This document shows positions 60,294 to 64,000 of a stretch of 64,000 nt of DNA, piece after piece. The translations under genes and the position numbers were made by a program. A model generated the notes under the pieces. It did no database searches, had not been told where the DNA came from, and saw only the letters and a program-made list of their open reading frames with translations. Every line of letters begins with the position of its first letter. Position 1 is the first letter of the stretch. The stretch comes from Amphirosellinia nigrospora. Lineage: Eukaryota; Ascomycota; Sordariomycetes; Xylariales; Xylariaceae. The stretch is taken from the NCBI GenBank assembly GCA_004123355.1, contig SCHM01000007.1, positions 434,001-498,000 of the forward strand, written 5' to 3'.

Positions 60294-63200
60294 CTACTTT
60301 AAGAATCCTGCGCGCTTCCAGGCACCCACGTACTTTCTGACGAGGTCTTTCTCGACTGGTTTCATCGTCTGCATCGTTGTAGAGTGGCTCCTCGTCTTGA
60401 CCGTGTCCAGCATCAGTTGACCACACGACATTGCGACAAAGTATTGCTCAAAGAAGTCTATGAGTTGCAGTGCCGGGTTTTCAGCCACGGAACCCGCAAA
60501 CTGCCGCACTCGAGCAACCCACTCCGGGTACGGTATTATGTTCTCCGTGGTTATGCCGAGACAGTCGGCGAATGCTGAAATCATTTCCCCCAAGACTGCC
60601 TGGCAGGATTGTCGATATGCCCGATGAAACTCGTACCCGCTGCCGTGTCTGTCAGCAAGAGGTCGCTCAGGGTCTCGGCCACCCGGTCTACGGGATACCA
60701 TGACAAGGTCCCCTCTAGGCTCGGAAGCGCACCGAGTGTCTGTGATGACTTGACGAGAAAGGCGATGTACTCGGTCGGGCTCCAGTACCCGGCGCCGGTG
60801 GAGCCAGATATTTGTGCCACACGGACAGCCATGGCAGAGAATGAGTCCGGGTAGCGATAAAGTGTCTCGTGAAGAAGATGTTCGCAAACCATCTTGGCCT
60901 CGGCATAGCCCCCCTCAGGAACCGAGTCGGCGGTGACCAGCTGCTCTGGAACTACTGCATCGCCGATCAACCCTGGGTAGTTCGCAACGACGGCCAGGGA
61001 CGAGACAAACTGGAACCCGACCTTCATGGGCGCCGGTAGTTTTTGCGCAATCTCTTTGGCTAGGTCGAGTAGGTTGCGGAAGATCTTGAACTGTTGTTCA
61101 TAGCCACGAATCTGTCGCGTCAAGCTCATCGGCCAAGCGCTGTGGACGATTGACGTTACGTTGTTGACAAGATAGTCGAAGGTTTCGGGAGATAGACCCA
61201 GTTGTGGCTTGCTCATGTCGGTTTGGATAACAACCATCCTTGCAATCATATTATGGTCCATGCGAATACCGCGGACCCCAAATGTCTGTTGCTGCCGGAG
61301 GTTACCATCCATGGCACTCAGTCGATTGAGGCACACCACTTCAGACACGTTTGACCGTTGCGTCAGGGCCTCCACCATGTGCGAGCCCAAGCTCCCAGTA
61401 GCTCCCGTGACCAATACGCATTGCGCGTTTGGTCTCTTCTGGGGACCGGAGCGAGGCATCTTGTTGGCCCTGTGAACCCATCCTTGTATCTTGAGATGAT
61501 CCCATCGAGTATCGCTTGGCGTGACGTTGGAGCGCTGCAAGGCTGGTTTGGGCTGTGTGGGCGGGATTGAGGCGCAGATTTGGCAAGGGGATCATGAAGA
61601 GAACCGGACCTGTTGGCGACAATGAGTCGCTGTAATCGTGATTCGGGTAGGTGACCTTCGGTCCAGTCCACGTACCCGAATCCGACAGCATGCAGCTTCC
61701 TCTCCCAATACGATGGTGACTGGAGCACGTAGTTCCTATCATCCTCGAACAGCCACCATCCCTCGACAAGTCCAAAAATAAAGTCTACCCAGGGCACTGG
61801 CTCCGTCATCTCCAGCAGGATCAGCAGCCCATCTGGTCGCAGAATGCGCTGGATATTCGAGAGTGAGATGTTCAGATCGCGGGTCGCATGGACGCAGTTC
61901 GTCGCAAGCACGACGTGCTGGCTTTCGAGGTGTTGAACACTCGGCTCCGACTCGATATCTAAAACCTCAAACTTCATGAACGGATATTGTTTAAATCTCT
62001 TGCGGCCGGTTGCCACGAGAGATCCCGATATGTCTGTCATGGTGTACTGAATGGGAACGCCAAGGGCTGCCAACATTGGTACGATTCTGGAGGTTGTGCC
62101 CCCGTGCCCGCTCCCATCTCGAGTATATTGAGTGTCGTCCCATCTTTTGGCAGCCGACGAACGAGCTCTTTCAGAAAATGTTCAAGCTGCTGAATCCATA
62201 TTCCAGTGATGGGAGACTTAGCGTACATTGCTGTCACCGTCTCTCGCCCTTCTGGAGTTCCAAACATCAGCTGAAGACAGTCCTTTTTCCCAACGAGGCA
62301 GTCGGCAAAGTATGGACCGACCATCTTGAGCAGCTTGTGTTCCGCTGCATGGGTGGGTTCGTGGCGGATCAGCTCGTCTAATAAGCTTTCCGGATCCTGG
62401 CTTGGTATTGCAACATCTGTCCGAATTATCTCGGCGTCTCCAATTGTGATGAGCCCGGCTTCGTCGACGAGCAGTTTGTATATCAAGTCAACGAATCGCT
62501 GATGTTTCGGCTGGTGAATTGCACGATCCAGCCGTTCTCCAGGCTGCGCAGTCTTGATCCGACAGCCTAATTCCTCAAAGGCGTTTAAAATGTAGAGAAT
62601 GCATGCTTCTGTCGATCGAGGCATAACGTTGCTGCAGTACTTATCAAGTAGTCCGCGAACAATAAAATCATCCGTTGTCCACTTGACCTCACCCCATAAC
62701 TCTTGTACTATTGTCGGGTCTAGGCGTAGGGAACTCTCAGTCATGACTTCTTTGGCTTTCCGCTGTGGGGACCGATGCGCGTCTTCAGGAATGGCAAGAT
62801 CGTCCTTGGTGGAGGACGCGCTTCGTGGCTCGGTCTGATGACCGACCGTCGTCTCAATGCATGCCACCAGACTTTGAAAATCAGTCAGCTTTAGTAGCTG
62901 CTCATTGTGAAGAGTGCAGTGAAACACGGTGTCAACCTCCCGCATCAATTCCATCGCCATAAGCGAATCTATGCCAAGTTCAACAAGGTCGGAAGTAGGC
63001 TGTATATCAGCTGGCTCTAGGCCAGACAGATTGCAGACAATCTCGCGCACCTCTGCCGTTACACTAACTCGCGAGGATTGGAGACCAGTGTTCGACGCTT
63101 TGACGCCACTCCCGTCACAGCTGGTTGCGGATGATGGACATGACCAGGAATTTGAGTTGGCTGATGGTTGGTCTCGACTCTCTGTCGAGTTGGAAATAGA

Positions 63201-64000
63201 TGATATACTGTCGTCAATAGCGGCGTATGCCTCGATATGGTGCCGGAGATCGTCGACCGAAACCCTTTCAAAGGTGACACCAAGAATGGCCTCGAACAAT
63301 GACCCATCACGAGAATCAAACGCAAAAACGTCGCTGACTATCTTTGTTTCCGATGTCCTGTGGTGAATGGCAAAGACTTCCACTCGTTGGAAATGGGTGA
63401 ATGCGATTTGAACTTGGGGTTTCGAATCCATCTGCCAACCCATTGCAGACATATACACTTTGTTCAGGAAGATCCAACACTTCGGTCATGAGATTGGCAT
63501 AAATCGCTGAGACTTGGCAGAAGCATTCGGTCAAGACCGGATCAATCCATGTTGTCTGCTCGTATGCCTTGTGTAGCCTTGCTGCAACTTCGGTATCTGT
63601 GGAGACGACCTTGTCCAGCTTTCGATACATTGTTTGATAGTCAATAACCTGTTCGAAAGCTCGGTATATATTACGACCCTGCATAATCTCGCCCCTTGAG
63701 TTGTTGGCGAGAAGGTCAACACACCGATTGCGGCCACTCAGTCGCGCTAAACCATCGAAACCGTCCACGATGTCGGGGCGTTTCTCGAGCGAATAAGCGA
63801 TTATTCGCCCCGTGCTGCACACTTTTTCCATCCCGGGGAGACTGTAGTGCGTAATGCCCACTCACAGGTGAGATTCTCGTCATCCTGATGTGTTATGTCC
63901 AAGAACAAGTCGGATGACGGTTGAACGCTTAAATGATGGCGATAGCGTACTCCGAGTAGCTCAACCTGGAAACCTTGCCTTTTGAAGTCAGGCTTCCATT
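60294..64000 (-). CDS. Non-reducing polyketide synthase, 3' half (PT-ACP-CMeT-R)
   Basis: The gene runs off the right edge. In minus order: the C-terminal part of the product-template domain (64000-63250; GRNIYRAFEQVIDYQTMYRK, IDPVLTECFCQVSAIYANL), an ACP (about 63060-62880; LVELGIDSLMAMELM with the phosphopantetheine Ser), a C-methyltransferase (about 62720-61620; LNILEMGAGTG SAM-binding motif, then LLILLEMTEPVPWVDF), and a terminal reductase domain (about 61430-60297; VLVTGATGSLGSHMVEAL for NADPH, YAEAKMVCEHLL active site), stop just before 60294. This order matches NR-PKSs that make C-methylated aromatic aldehydes by reductive release, such as methylorcinaldehyde or azaphilone precursors. 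The reading frame shows a few single-base breaks with almost no stop codons within the frames, so either the gene is recently dead or the assembly has indels. No other cluster genes are seen to its left; they would lie beyond the right edge. Confidence 0.8.

Noticed and set aside
1-64000. tRNA and rRNA genes
   Set aside because: I looked for cloverleaf-type boxes and rRNA-like blocks by eye and found none convincing. A tRNAscan or Rfam run would be needed to exclude them.

Overview
This window looks like an accessory, repeat-rich stretch of a filamentous ascomycete (Pezizomycotina) chromosome. The evidence is short spliceosomal introns (about 50-145 nt, GTRNGT donors), a class V chitinase beside a LysM protein, a NACHT-type NLR, a DUF3435 (Starship captain) tyrosine recombinase, a chromodomain Ty3/gypsy remnant and the C-terminal half of a non-reducing polyketide synthase. 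Genus cannot be told from sequence alone. Most long genes are interrupted. In the NLR the breaks are mainly in-frame stops of the kind C-to-T change makes, which suggests RIP-like decay. In others (helicase, ZZ/Myb gene, PKS) they are mainly single-base frame shifts, which could be decay or assembly indels.

Layout. 0.1-10.5 kb: an edge copy of a TA-flanked MITE, a decayed class V chitinase (-), a divergent decayed LysM protein (+) and an ankyrin-repeat region that follows it in one open frame. 10.5-17 kb: a hypothetical gene with one in-frame stop, a coiled-coil fragment and a broken alpha/beta hydrolase (-). 17.2-20 kb: an NLR pseudogene (+) ending near a possible solo LTR. 20.1-27.8 kb: a large SF1 helicase with C-terminal zinc knuckles (-, interrupted) and an intact upstream three-zinc-knuckle protein (-). 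28.7-31.7 kb: a Ty3/gypsy pol remnant abutting a fragment of a SPO22/ZIP4-like meiosis gene. 31.7-35 kb: a multi-exon hypothetical gene (-) and a double ZZ-finger plus Myb-like gene (+). 36.0-39.5 kb: a Starship captain with C-terminal C2H2 fingers (-), with 48-bp palindrome-bearing repeats upstream of its start. 40.8-44.4 kb: an Hsp70-like ATPase remnant, a ZZ finger region and a MADS-like gene. 45.1-52.9 kb: two paralogous coiled-coil genes of unknown function, separated by a CACTA-ended MITE that itself carries a nested TA MITE. 53.6-58.7 kb: a CACTA/Plavaka-like transposase gene followed by a dense CAACGTT-type motif array. 59-64 kb: small ORFs, a cryptic C-terminal fragment and the 3' half of an NR-PKS (PT-ACP-CMeT-reductase) running off the right edge.

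How it fits together: the window combines typical accessory cargo (NLR, helicase, zinc-finger and Myb regulators) with several mobile element classes next to a secondary metabolism gene. The captain could mark the 5' end of a Starship whose cargo would lie to its left, but no element boundary was found. The best candidates for something undescribed are the coiled-coil paralogue pair, the helicase/zinc-knuckle pair and the double-ZZ/Myb protein.
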